The notes under the pieces: generated by a model
The model's input: only the letters and a program-made list of their open reading frames with translations
The model's database searches: none
Told to the model about the DNA's origin: nothing
In this document: positions 15,530 through 23,940 of the stretch, one piece after another
Numbering within the stretch: position 1 is the stretch's first letter
Layout of the letters: each line of letters begins with the position of its first letter
NCBI RefSeq assembly: GCF_900112375.1
Contig: NZ_FOLS01000013.1
Coordinates: 1-64,000 of the forward strand
Reading direction: 5' to 3'
Length of the DNA stretch: 64,000 nucleotides
DNA from: Pseudomonas citronellolis
Lineage (GTDB): Bacteria; Pseudomonadota; Gammaproteobacteria; Pseudomonadales; Pseudomonadaceae
Translations under genes and position numbers: made by a program

Positions 15530-15727
15530 TCAGGAGTGCTTGCAGCTCCCGCAGGTGCTGATGCCCAGCAGCGGATAAACCGGGCAGAAACGGAAGATGC
15601 CGGTGGCCAGCGGCACTACGCCGATCCACCCCCACCAGCCGATCACGCCGGCGAGGCTCAGCCCGATCAGCAGCAGCCCCACGACGATGCGCACAACGCG
15701 ATCGATGGTCCCGACATTCGCTTTCAT
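15530..15727 (-). CDS. DUF2892 (YgaP-like) inner-membrane protein
   Basis: A 65-residue protein with two hydrophobic segments. It starts MKANVGTIDRVVRIVVG and carries the DUF2892 signature FCPVYPLLGISTC. DUF2892 is the membrane part of the YgaP rhodanese and is repeatedly linked to sulfane-sulfur metabolism. The three Cys near the C-terminus may carry sulfur. It lies 148 bases downstream of the CsoR-family gene on the same strand and is preceded by the CsoR-type palindrome. Confidence 0.85.
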   Translation of the reverse strand: MKANVGTIDRVVRIVVGLLLIGLSLAGVIGWWGWIGVVPLATGIFRFCPVYPLLGISTCGSCKHS

Positions 15728-15867
15728 GACGATCTCCTTGGTCAGGTCCCGCGCTGGCCATCCAGCGCGGTGAACATGAGCGGCGCGGCTTGCCGGGCCG
15801 GGCGCCGGACGAGGGTCCAGGCGCCTGCTGCGTCAATCTGCCATCTCATTGGAAGGGCATTTCCAGC

Positions 15868-15883
15868 ATACCCTATGGGGTAT
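15868..15883. promoter_or_regulatory. Putative CsoR/CstR-type operator
   Basis: ATACCC-TATG-GGGTAT is a perfect 6-base-arm repeat with the G/C-tract-flanked-by-TA layout of CsoR-family operators. It sits between the divergent DUF2892 gene and the cyd operon, 28 bases before the cydP start codon, so it could control both. Confidence 0.6.
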
Positions 15884-15910
15884 TACAGCAGTCGCTCCGG
15901 AGGTGCACAA

Positions 15911-16120
15911 GTGAGTGCGTCAATCCGCTACCCGAAGCTGGTGAAGGAACTGGCGGCCATCCTGCTGATCAAGCTGGTGCTGCTCCTGGCCATCAAGGCC
16001 ATCTGGTTCGACCACCCCACCCTTCCCGCCGAGGGCGAACGGCAGGTCAGCGCGCACCTGCTGGGCACCCCCGACCCCGTATCCACCCCCACCTCATCCC
16101 CCGCCAAGGAGTCCCCGTGA
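15911..16120 (+). CDS. cydP: Cytochrome bd oxidase small subunit, CydP-like
   Basis: A 69-residue protein starting at GTG 15911, six bases after GGAGGT. One transmembrane helix (about residues 12-32, rich in Leu/Ile/Ala) follows [11 protein letters not shown]. The tail is Pro/Ser-rich. It matches the small CydP-type protein encoded directly before cydA in several pseudomonads. Its stop overlaps the cydA start (ATGA), so translation is coupled. Its exact role is not known; stabilisation of the CydAB complex is inferred. Confidence 0.75.
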   Translation: MSASIRYPKLVKELAAILLIKLVLLLAIKAIWFDHPTLPAEGERQVSAHLLGTPDPVSTPTSSPAKESP

Positions 16121-17694
16121 TGATTTCCGAAGCCGTAGTCGACCTGTCACGCCTGCAGTTCGCCATGACGGCGATGTACCACTTCCTGTTCGTGCCGCTG
16201 ACCCTGGGCATGGCCTTCCTGCTGGCGATCATGGAGTCGGTCTACGTGATGACCGGCAAGCAGGTGTACAAGGACATGACGCAGTTCTGGGGCAAGCTGT
16301 TCGGCATCAACTTCGCCCTCGGCGTCACCACCGGGCTGACCATGGAGTTCCAGTTCGGCACCAACTGGGCCTACTACTCCCACTACGTCGGCGACATCTT
16401 CGGCGCGCCCCTGGCCATCGAGGGGCTGATGGCGTTCTTCCTCGAATCCACCTTCATCGGCCTGTTCTTCTTCGGCTGGGATCGCCTGTCCAAGGTCCAG
16501 CACCTGAGCGTCACCTGGCTGGTGGCGCTGGGCTCGAACCTCTCGGCGCTGTGGATCCTGATCGCCAACGGCTGGATGCAGAACCCGGTGGGCGCGGAAT
16601 TCAACTTCCAGACCATGCGCATGGAGCTGACCGACTTCGGCGCGCTGCTGTTCAACCCGGTGGCCCAGGTCAAGTTCGTGCACACCGTGGCCGCCGGCTA
16701 CGTCACCGGGGCGATCTTCGTCCTGGCCATCTCCAGTTATTACCTGCTCAAGGGCCGTGACCAGGGCTTCGCCCGCCGCTCCTTCGCCATCGCCTCGGCC
16801 TTCGGCCTGGCCTCGATCCTCTCGGTGATCATCCTCGGCGACGAGTCCGGCTACGAGATCGGCGACGTGCAGAAGACCAAGCTGGCCGCCATCGAGGCCG
16901 AGTGGAGCACCGAGCAGGCGCCGGCCGGCTTCACCCTGTTCGGCATCCCCGACCAGGAGCAGATGCGCACCCATTACGCGATCAAGATTCCCTACGCGCT
17001 GGGCATCATCGCCACCCGCTCGCTGGACAAGGAGGTCACCGGCATCAAGGACCTGCTGGTGCAGCACGAGGCGCGCATCCGCAACGGCATGCAGGCCTAC
17101 GCGCTGCTGGAGCGGCTGCGCGGCGGCGACACGTCCGCGGCCACCCTCGCCGCCTTCGATGATGTGAAGCAGAACCTGGGCTACGGCCTGCTGCTGAAGA
17201 AGTACACCGACAAGGTGGTGGACGCCAGCGAAGAGCAGATCCGCCTGGCCACCCTGGACACCATCCCCGACGTGCTCACGCTGTTCTTCAGCTTCCGCAT
17301 CATGGTCGCCTGCGGCTTCCTCATGCTCGCCCTGTTCGCCTGCGCCTTCTGGGCCTCGGCGCGCAAGAACGAGGAGCGCAAGCCCTGGCTGCTGAAGTGG
17401 GCGCTGCTGAGCCTGCCGCTGCCGTGGATCGCCGCGCAGACCGGCTGGTACGTCGCCGAGCACGGCCGCCAGCCCTGGTCCATCGGCGAGGTGCTGCCGG
17501 TGCACCTGTCCGCCTCCAGCCTGGGCACCCACGACCTGTGGGGCTCGCTGATCGCGCTGGTGGCCTTCTACAGCCTGCTGCTGGTGGTGGAGATGTACCT
17601 GATGATCAAGTTCGCCCGCCTCGGCCCGTCGAGCCTGCACACCGGCCGCTACCACTTCGAGCAGGGCGCCGCGCAGCGCCCGGCCACTGCCTGA
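16120..17694 (+). CDS. cydA: Cytochrome bd ubiquinol oxidase subunit I (E. coli-type)
   Basis: A 524-residue multi-pass quinol oxidase subunit carrying hemes b558, b595 and d. The heme ligand His21 lies in [14 protein letters not shown]. The long Q-loop, with [20 protein letters not shown], is present as in E. coli CydA, together with [12 protein letters not shown]. Pseudomonads usually have the short-loop cyanide-insensitive oxidase CioA, so this is the less common type for the genus. ATG 16120 has AAGGAG 8 bases upstream. Bd oxidases resist sulfide, which fits the neighbouring sulfide-oxidation genes. Confidence 0.95.
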   Translation: MISEAVVDLSRLQFAMTAMYHFLFVPLTLGMAFLLAIMESVYVMTGKQVYKDMTQFWGKLFGINFALGVTTGLTMEFQFGTNWAYYSHYVGDIFGAPLAIEGLMAFFLESTFIGLFFFGWDRLSKVQHLSVTWLVALGSNLSALWILIANGWMQNPVGAEFNFQTMRMELTDFGALLFNPVAQVKFVHTVAAGYVTGAIFVLAISSYYLLKGRDQGFARRSFAIASAFGLASILSVIILGDESGYEIGDVQKTKLAAIEAEWSTEQAPAGFTLFGIPDQEQMRTHYAIKIPYALGIIATRSLDKEVTGIKDLLVQHEARIRNGMQAYALLERLRGGDTSAATLAAFDDVKQNLGYGLLLKKYTDKVVDASEEQIRLATLDTIPDVLTLFFSFRIMVACGFLMLALFACAFWASARKNEERKPWLLKWALLSLPLPWIAAQTGWYVAEHGRQPWSIGEVLPVHLSASSLGTHDLWGSLIALVAFYSLLLVVEMYLMIKFARLGPSSLHTGRYHFEQGAAQRPATA

Positions 17695-17704
17695 GGAACC
17701 CGCC

Positions 17705-18841
17705 ATGGACTACGAAACCCTGAAGATCACCTGGTGGGTGCTGATCGGCGTGCTGCTGATCGGCTTCGCCCTCACCGACGGCTTCGACATGGGCGCCATG
17801 GCGCTGCTGCCCTTCGTCGCCCGGGACGACCACGAGCGCCGCGTGGCGATCAACACCATCGCCCCGCACTGGGACGGCAACCAGGTGTGGTTCATCACCG
17901 CCGGCGGCGCGCTCTTCGCCGCCTGGCCGATGGTCTACGCCACCGCCTTCTCCGGGCTCTACTGGGCCATGCTGCTGGTGCTGTTCGCGCTGTTCTGCCG
18001 GCCGGTGGGCTTCGACTACCGCAGCAAGCTGGAGAACCCGCGCTGGCGCGCGGCCTGGGACTGGGCGCTGTTCGTCGGCGGCTGCGTCCCGGCGCTGGTG
18101 TTCGGCGTGGCCTTCGGCAACCTGTTCCTGGGCCTGCCGTTCAACCTCGACGAAATGATGCGGCCGACCTACAGCGGCTCGTTCTTCGCCCTGCTCAACC
18201 CCTTCGCCCTGCTCGCCGGGGTGGTCAGCCTGAGCATGCTCTGCCTGCACGGCGGCGCCTGGCTGATGCTGCGCACCGACGGCGAACTGGCCGAACGCTC
18301 GCGCCGCGCCGCGCAACTGTGCGCGCTGGTGTACCTGGCGGCCTTCATCGGCGCCGGGCTGTGGCTCAGCCTGGGCATGCACGGCTTCAGCCTGGCCTCG
18401 GCGGTGGACGGCAACGCCGTGCTCAACCCGCTGCACAAGCAGGTGACGCTGGACAACGCCGGCTGGCTGGCCAACTACCACAAGCAGCCGCTGACGCTGC
18501 TGGCCCCGGCGCTGGGCATCCTCGGCGGGCTGCTCGCCCTGGCCAGCGCCAGCGGCAACAGGGGCGGCCTGGCCTTCCTCGGCAGCGCCCTGGCCATCGT
18601 CGGCACCCTCTGCACCGCCGGCTTCGCGCTGTTCCCCTTCGTTTTCCCCTCCAGCGAGAACCCGGCGGCCAGCCTGACGCTGTGGGACGCGGTGTCCAGC
18701 CACAAGACCCTCGGCATCATGTTCGCCGTGGCCTGCATCTTCGTGCCGCTGATCCTCTGCTACACGCTCTGGGGCTACGTGCGCATGTGGGGCCGGCTGA
18801 ACCGCGGGCACATCGACGCCAACCCCCACGGACTCTACTGA
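17705..18841 (+). CDS. cydB: Cytochrome bd ubiquinol oxidase subunit II
   Basis: A 378-residue inner-membrane protein starting MDYETLKITWWVLIGVLL, with FALTDGFDMG near the N-terminus and repeated hydrophobic helices. The NTIAPHWDGNQVWFITAGGA segment is conserved in CydB. It forms the heterodimer with CydA. It lies ten bases after cydA with GAGGAA as SD. Confidence 0.95.
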   Translation: MDYETLKITWWVLIGVLLIGFALTDGFDMGAMALLPFVARDDHERRVAINTIAPHWDGNQVWFITAGGALFAAWPMVYATAFSGLYWAMLLVLFALFCRPVGFDYRSKLENPRWRAAWDWALFVGGCVPALVFGVAFGNLFLGLPFNLDEMMRPTYSGSFFALLNPFALLAGVVSLSMLCLHGGAWLMLRTDGELAERSRRAAQLCALVYLAAFIGAGLWLSLGMHGFSLASAVDGNAVLNPLHKQVTLDNAGWLANYHKQPLTLLAPALGILGGLLALASASGNRGGLAFLGSALAIVGTLCTAGFALFPFVFPSSENPAASLTLWDAVSSHKTLGIMFAVACIFVPLILCYTLWGYVRMWGRLNRGHIDANPHGLY

Positions 18842-18853
18842 GGAGCGACAAGC

Positions 18854-18970
18854 ATGTGGTACTTCACCTGGATTCTCGGTGTGCTGCTGGCCTGCAGCTT
18901 CGGCATCATCAACGCCCTCTGGCTGGAAACCACCCAGGACCTGGACAGCGATGACCGCCGCCAGTCCTGA
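18854..18970 (+). CDS. cydX: Cytochrome bd small subunit CydX
   Basis: A 38-residue peptide starting MWYFTWILGVLLACSFG, with a single transmembrane helix and an acidic tail. The MWYFxWILGxxLACSFG pattern is diagnostic of CydX, which stabilises heme d in CydAB. AGGAG lies 8 bases before the ATG and 12 bases after the cydB stop region. Short genes of this kind are often missed. Confidence 0.93.
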   Translation: MWYFTWILGVLLACSFGIINALWLETTQDLDSDDRRQS

Positions 18971-19250
18971 ACGCGCCCTGCGCCGCCGCTGGAGCCGCGC
19001 GCTGTCGCTGCTGCTGGCGGCGCCGCTGGCGCTGGTGCTGCTGATCCACCCGGCGCTGATGCTCGACGCCAACGGCGGCTACAGCCACGGCCTGCTGATG
19101 CTGGTGATGCTCGGCGTGAGCGGCGGCTTCGTCCACGGCGTGGGCTTCGACCCGCGCGGCCGGCTCTGGGCGCTGCTGTTCGGGCCGCCCGTGGCCTGGC
19201 CGCTGATGCTGCTGGGCTATGGCCTGCTGCTCTACGCGCGGACGAGTTGA
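18951..19250 (+). CDS. ybgE: Cyd operon membrane protein YbgE
   Basis: A 99-residue protein with three hydrophobic helices. Starting at ATG 18951, it overlaps the end of cydX by 20 bases in another frame. The segment GGFVHGVGFDPRG and the position after cydX match YbgE of the E. coli cyd operon. Its function is not established; it is conserved with cydABX. Translation is probably coupled to cydX. Confidence 0.82.
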   Translation: MTAASPERALRRRWSRALSLLLAAPLALVLLIHPALMLDANGGYSHGLLMLVMLGVSGGFVHGVGFDPRGRLWALLFGPPVAWPLMLLGYGLLLYARTS

Positions 19251-19410
19251 GGCCGCGCGTCCCCACCCATCGGAAGAGCCACGCCCATGCATCGCCACCC
19301 CGGCGGCGGACAGCGACACCTGCACGACGGCAAGCCCTCCACGCCAGCGAGCCATCCGACGGCAGCGCAAACCACCTATTCCGCTTCAACTCACCCTGGC
19401 AGGTTCAAAC

Positions 19411-19584
19411 ATGAAAAACCTTTCCATCGTCATTCCGTTGCTCGCCCTGCTCTTCTCCACGGGCTGCGCCCAGCTGGAGAAAGCCCGGGCGAAGCGCGAC
19501 GCCGATCCCGCCGCCTACGACGCCATGGACCTGAACAGGCACTACTTCTCCCAGGATCCCCGCGACTGGGTACAAGGGAGCTGA
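19411..19584 (+). CDS. Small putative lipoprotein
   Basis: A 57-residue product starting MKNLSIVIPLLALLFSTGC. The hydrophobic signal ends in a lipobox-like STGC (Cys19, position -3 unusual), followed by a charged, soluble part with RKRDADPAAYDAMDLN-like composition. It lies 160 bases after ybgE with only a weak SD (AGG). No family is recognised. It could be the last gene of the cyd operon or an independent small envelope protein. Confidence 0.55.
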   Translation: MKNLSIVIPLLALLFSTGCAQLEKARAKRDADPAAYDAMDLNRHYFSQDPRDWVQGS

Positions 19585-19750
19585 TCCCGCCACGGCCTGG
19601 CGGGAATGGCCCCGCTGGCCTAGATCAGCCAGGGAGCAGGAAGCGCCGGACCTGAACGATAGGATGGTGTGCTCATTGCGCATGGAAACAGTCCGGAAGC
19701 CTTGACCCAGGTCATTCGTTTCCGGCCTCCGGCGAAAACATAGTGGAACC

Positions 19751-19807
19751 GAGCGCCCGAGGGGGCCAGACATGGACGCCGGCGAGTTATCCCACCCTCG
19801 GGCGCTC
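19751..19807. repeat. 13-base perfect inverted repeat
   Basis: GAGCGCCCGAGGG (19751-19763) and CCCTCGGGCGCTC (19795-19807) are exact reverse complements separated by 31 bases. The right arm is followed by CCCC, not a T-run, so intrinsic termination is unlikely on the plus strand. Confidence 0.6.
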
Positions 19808-19829
19808 CCCCATCGGACCGGAGGAGGAC

Positions 19830-19944
19830 CTTATCCGCGATTTTCGGCTGCGGGCCGGAACATCGGTGGCAGGTCCAAGAGCCCCTCTCCCTAACCCCCA
19901 AAGCCACAGGCACGCACCATTCGCAAACGCGATTCGCGGATAAG
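19830..19944. repeat. 11-base inverted repeat
   Basis: CTTATCCGCGA (19830-19840) is repeated inverted as TCGCGGATAAG (19934-19944). The enclosed segment includes CTCTCCCTAACCCC, a tract common in dispersed intergenic repeats of gamma-proteobacteria. Confidence 0.5.
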
Positions 19945-19978
19945 ATCCGCTCCTGCGGGCTGCCCCGGCACCGTGCCC

Positions 19979-20020
19979 ATGTAGGAGCGCGCCCTGCGCG
20001 CGAAATCGCGGGCAGGGCCC
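19979..20020. repeat. REP-like element
   Basis: The sequence TGTAGGAGCGCGCCCTGCGC followed by GCGAA resembles the pseudomonad REP consensus (GTAGGAGCGAGCTTGCTCGC-type), with an imperfect palindromic core. Confidence 0.5.
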
Positions 20021-20040
20021 TACGGTTCCAGGAAGCACGG

Positions 20041-20127
20041 CTTTTCGTAGGATGGCGTTGAGCGAAGCGATACCCATCACCGCCACCGCATGGGTTTCGC
20101 AAGCTCAACCCATCCTACGAAGAGCAC
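20041..20127. repeat. Dispersed palindromic repeat, copy 2
   Basis: The left arm CTTTTCGTAGGATGG (20041-20055) is the near-complement of CCATCCTACGAAGAG (20110-20124). The right half, 20086-20127, matches window positions 1-42 at 40 of 42 bases. The arrangement is that of an intergenic palindromic repeat, not a gene. Confidence 0.6.
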
Positions 20128-20175
20128 CTCGGCGCAAGACAGTTGCTCCTACGCAAAGCTCTCCGATCCCCCATG

Positions 20176-20212
20176 AAAAAGCCGCCACGACGCATGGGGT
20201 CGTCGTGGCGGC
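20176..20212 (-). terminator. Intrinsic terminator of the porin gene
   Basis: A perfect 12-base stem (GCCGCCACGACG / CGTCGTGGCGGC) with an 8-base loop. On the minus strand it is followed by TTTTTC, giving a classical rho-independent terminator about 140 bases after the porin stop codon. Confidence 0.8.
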
Positions 20213-20350
20213 CAAGGGGAATGAATCGGACGGCCGAAGCCGGCATTCACGAACTCAAGGCGGTTTGAATGAAGTCAATGGACAACCCTCGATATATGGA
20301 GTACGCGGTATCAACTGATACTTCGAAAAATCTTTAAATCCGCAACTAAC

Positions 20351-21628
20351 CTAGAACTTCGCCTCCAGATCCAATTGCAACGTATCGATATCCGCATCTT
20401 TACGCGAACCACTGGCGGCATCCGACCTGGCCATGAAATAAGTGGCACCCAGGGCGAAGTTCTTGTCGATGTCGTAGGCAACTTTGAACTTGTGACCACG
20501 AGATGCGGTGTAACCATTGGCGAAGTCCGAATCGGTAAATGCCCCGACCACCGCATTACGCTGCACGTCGCGATAGTTGTAGTCGAAGCTGAAGTCACCC
20601 ACCTTGGTCTTCGCGCCGGTCAGCCAGGCCGTATCTTCACTGCTATCGGTCGCCTGGTTGACCACGTATTGCCCATAAAGCGAAAGCGGAACCGGCAGGT
20701 TGCCGAAGTCCAGCTGGCCGAAGCCTTCGTAGAGGCGGAAGTCCCTGGTGGTGTTGCCGTTGGCGGAAAGCTGGCACGGCGTCGTGGTGGCCGAGCCGCA
20801 GGCACTGTCGGTGTCGTTGTCGTAGGCGTAGAGGCTCGCCCCGAGGGTCGCCTTGATGCCGTCGATGGGCGCGAAGCGGGCGCCGAACTGGCCGCTGTAC
20901 AGGCGCAGGTCATGCTGGAAGGCGTAGCCTTCGCCGTCGACGTTGTCCTTCAGGTTGAAGTAGCCGGCGCTGCCGAACAGCTCGGCGCTGCCGCCCAGTG
21001 GGTATTTGTAGGTGGCGGCGAAGCCTTCGGGGTTGATGTCGCCGTCCCAGATGACATCGCCTTCGCTGACCCACGGCTGGTTCATCTTGCCGCCGATCAG
21101 GTGCAGGTTCTTCAGCGCCGCGGGGTGAAAGTCGATGTAGGCCTGGTCCAGCCACAGCTGCTTCTTGTCGAAGTAGTTGTCCATGCTCTGGTTGGTCGAG
21201 CGGGCGTCGTCGCCGCTGCCGGTGGCGATGCGGATGCCGGTGTCCACCTGCGGGTTGATCTGGCTGTAGAAGCCGACCCGCGCGCGGATGCGCTGGCGGT
21301 TCTGGTCGCCCTTGCTGCCGCTGTTCTGCGCATGCACGGTTTCCTGGCGCACGCGGACGTCGCCCTTCACCTGGGTCCTGGCGGCCCAGGCGATGCTCTG
21401 CTCGAAGGCGCTCATCTGCTCCTTCTTCGCCTTGGCCTGCTCCGCGGCAGCCTGGTTCTCCTTGTCCAGCTCGGCCGTGAGTTCGGTGTACTGGGCGGCG
21501 CTGATCGAGCCATTGGCCTTGAGCATTTCCAGCAACCTGGCATCGACCCCCGCATGCGCCGGAACACTCAGGACGAGCAATGCCCCGGTACAAATCCCCA
21601 TCCCGCCCAGTGCAGAAATACTACGCAT
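20351..21628 (-). CDS. Putative porin (Porin_5-like outer-membrane protein)
   Basis: A 425-residue barrel. The signal peptide ends near VPAHA. A short helical/coiled segment (residues about 25-75, rich in Glu, Gln, Ala, Lys) precedes the barrel strands, and the protein ends LDLEAKF. The layout matches the 'putative porin' family PF16930. ATG 21628 is preferred because AGGAGA lies upstream; the longer frame reaching 21802 lacks a signal peptide at its start. It lies downstream of the sigma-54 regulator gene on the same strand and ends in a strong terminator. Uptake of resorcinol-type substrates is inferred from context. Confidence 0.82.
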   Translation of the reverse strand: MRSISALGGMGICTGALLVLSVPAHAGVDARLLEMLKANGSISAAQYTELTAELDKENQAAAEQAKAKKEQMSAFEQSIAWAARTQVKGDVRVRQETVHAQNSGSKGDQNRQRIRARVGFYSQINPQVDTGIRIATGSGDDARSTNQSMDNYFDKKQLWLDQAYIDFHPAALKNLHLIGGKMNQPWVSEGDVIWDGDINPEGFAATYKYPLGGSAELFGSAGYFNLKDNVDGEGYAFQHDLRLYSGQFGARFAPIDGIKATLGASLYAYDNDTDSACGSATTTPCQLSANGNTTRDFRLYEGFGQLDFGNLPVPLSLYGQYVVNQATDSSEDTAWLTGAKTKVGDFSFDYNYRDVQRNAVVGAFTDSDFANGYTASRGHKFKVAYDIDKNFALGATYFMARSDAASGSRKDADIDTLQLDLEAKF

Positions 21629-21735
21629 CAAGAATCTCCTGAAATCCGATAAAGGCGGCAACTGCCACCCAATTAATTCGGTTCCCACAAAGTTCTCCGC
21701 CACCGGCGAAGACCTTGTCCCCAAACCGGGGCCGA

Positions 21736-21743
21736 TTCTTGTT
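21736..21743 (-). promoter_or_regulatory. AAnAAnAA motif in porin upstream region
   Basis: The porin sense strand reads AACAAGAA, preceded by an A-run. At about 108 bases before the ATG it is farther away than typical Hfq/Crc sites, so relevance is uncertain. Confidence 0.3.
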
Positions 21744-21987
21744 TTTTGAATATTGCAGAATGGTTTCAAGCGAAGGCGGAACATGAACCAGCAGAACATC
21801 AAGAGCCTCTGCAGACCTTATGGATTGCGGATTCATATACTATTTGGCGAGGGTGTTTTTACGCGCAGCGGCTATATTGCCGGGCGGGAAATACCTAGCA
21901 TTCTAAAAGTGAAGAACCCTGCTGTTTTCGGTCGAATGAAAGTTCGATCGACTCTCTGAATAGAGCAACCAGAATTCAGCGATCCCG

Positions 21988-22019
21988 GGCCCCCTTCGGC
22001 CTCGTTGCCGAAGGGGGCC
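21988..22019 (-). terminator. Hairpin after sigma-54 regulator gene
   Basis: A perfect 12-base GC-rich stem (GGCCCCCTTCGG / CCGAAGGGGGCC) with an 8-base loop sits 7 bases after the regulator stop. No T-run follows on the minus strand, so termination strength is uncertain. Confidence 0.55.
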
Positions 22020-22025
22020 GGGCGA

Positions 22026-23657
<1,632 letters not shown>

Positions 23658-23689
23658 GGCATCTCAACATTTTTGTTATTAGTGAATTC

Positions 23690-23712
23690 GAAATTAACAA
23701 ACACGTTAATTC
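23690..23712. promoter_or_regulatory. Candidate upstream activating sequence
   Basis: AATTAAC-aaacac-GTTAATT (core 23692-23711) is a perfect 7-base-arm inverted repeat about 90-110 bases upstream of the -24/-12 promoter. This is the usual position for an XylR/DmpR-type binding site. A second palindrome, GGCGCC-aaa-GGCGCC, lies at 23730-23744. Confidence 0.5.
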
Positions 23713-23798
23713 CGCGGCAATCCAGCGCTGGCGCCAAAGGCGCCGAAAAGTCCTGTAAGCCTATGTTTATCCTGAAGAAAACAAAATCAACGAAGCAT

Positions 23799-23814
23799 TG
23801 GCATGCCGCTTGCC
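23799..23814 (+). promoter_or_regulatory. Sigma-54 (-24/-12) promoter
   Basis: TGGCAT-GCCGC-TTGCC has the exact spacing of the sigma-54 consensus TGGCAC-N5-TTGCA and differs at two positions. It lies 127 bases before the hydroxylase ATG and next to a divergent sigma-54 activator gene. Confidence 0.75.
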
Positions 23815-23940
23815 ATTGCCCTCTCAAGCGCAACGCGCTGGGGACGGACAGGACGCCGCGCCCTGCCCACCACGGAGGGCTACCCGATAACAAGATGGCG
23901 ATGCCGGGCGTGGCGGCCCGGTATCCGGAGAGCGAGAACA

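Larger units (their letters stand above)
19585..20350. other. Gene-free block rich in inverted repeats
   Basis: No convincing CDS is present in these 766 bases. The block carries a 13-base inverted repeat (19751-19763 / 19795-19807), an 11-base inverted repeat (19830-19840 / 19934-19944), a REP-like unit near 19980, a dispersed palindromic repeat (20041-20127) and, at its end, the terminator of the minus-strand porin gene. Base composition and short reading frames look non-coding. Confidence 0.7.
21629..22025. other. Intergenic region between porin and regulator genes
   Basis: These 397 bases are AT-richer than average and should hold the porin promoter. Visible elements are an AAnAAnAA motif on the porin sense strand (21736-21743), an inverted repeat TCGAA-N6-TTCGA (21932-21947) and the strong hairpin at 21988-22019. 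No -24/-12 promoter matching the one at 23799 was found. No CDS is supported. Confidence 0.5.

Noticed and set aside
15378-15836. 152-codon minus-strand ORF over the DUF2892 gene
   Set aside because: Arg-rich and featureless; the DUF2892 frame has the family signature and two membrane segments.
21886-21897. Possible third copy of the ATTTCCCG motif upstream of the porin gene
   Set aside because: Only 8 bases match and the flanking bases differ; expected by chance in this much sequence.
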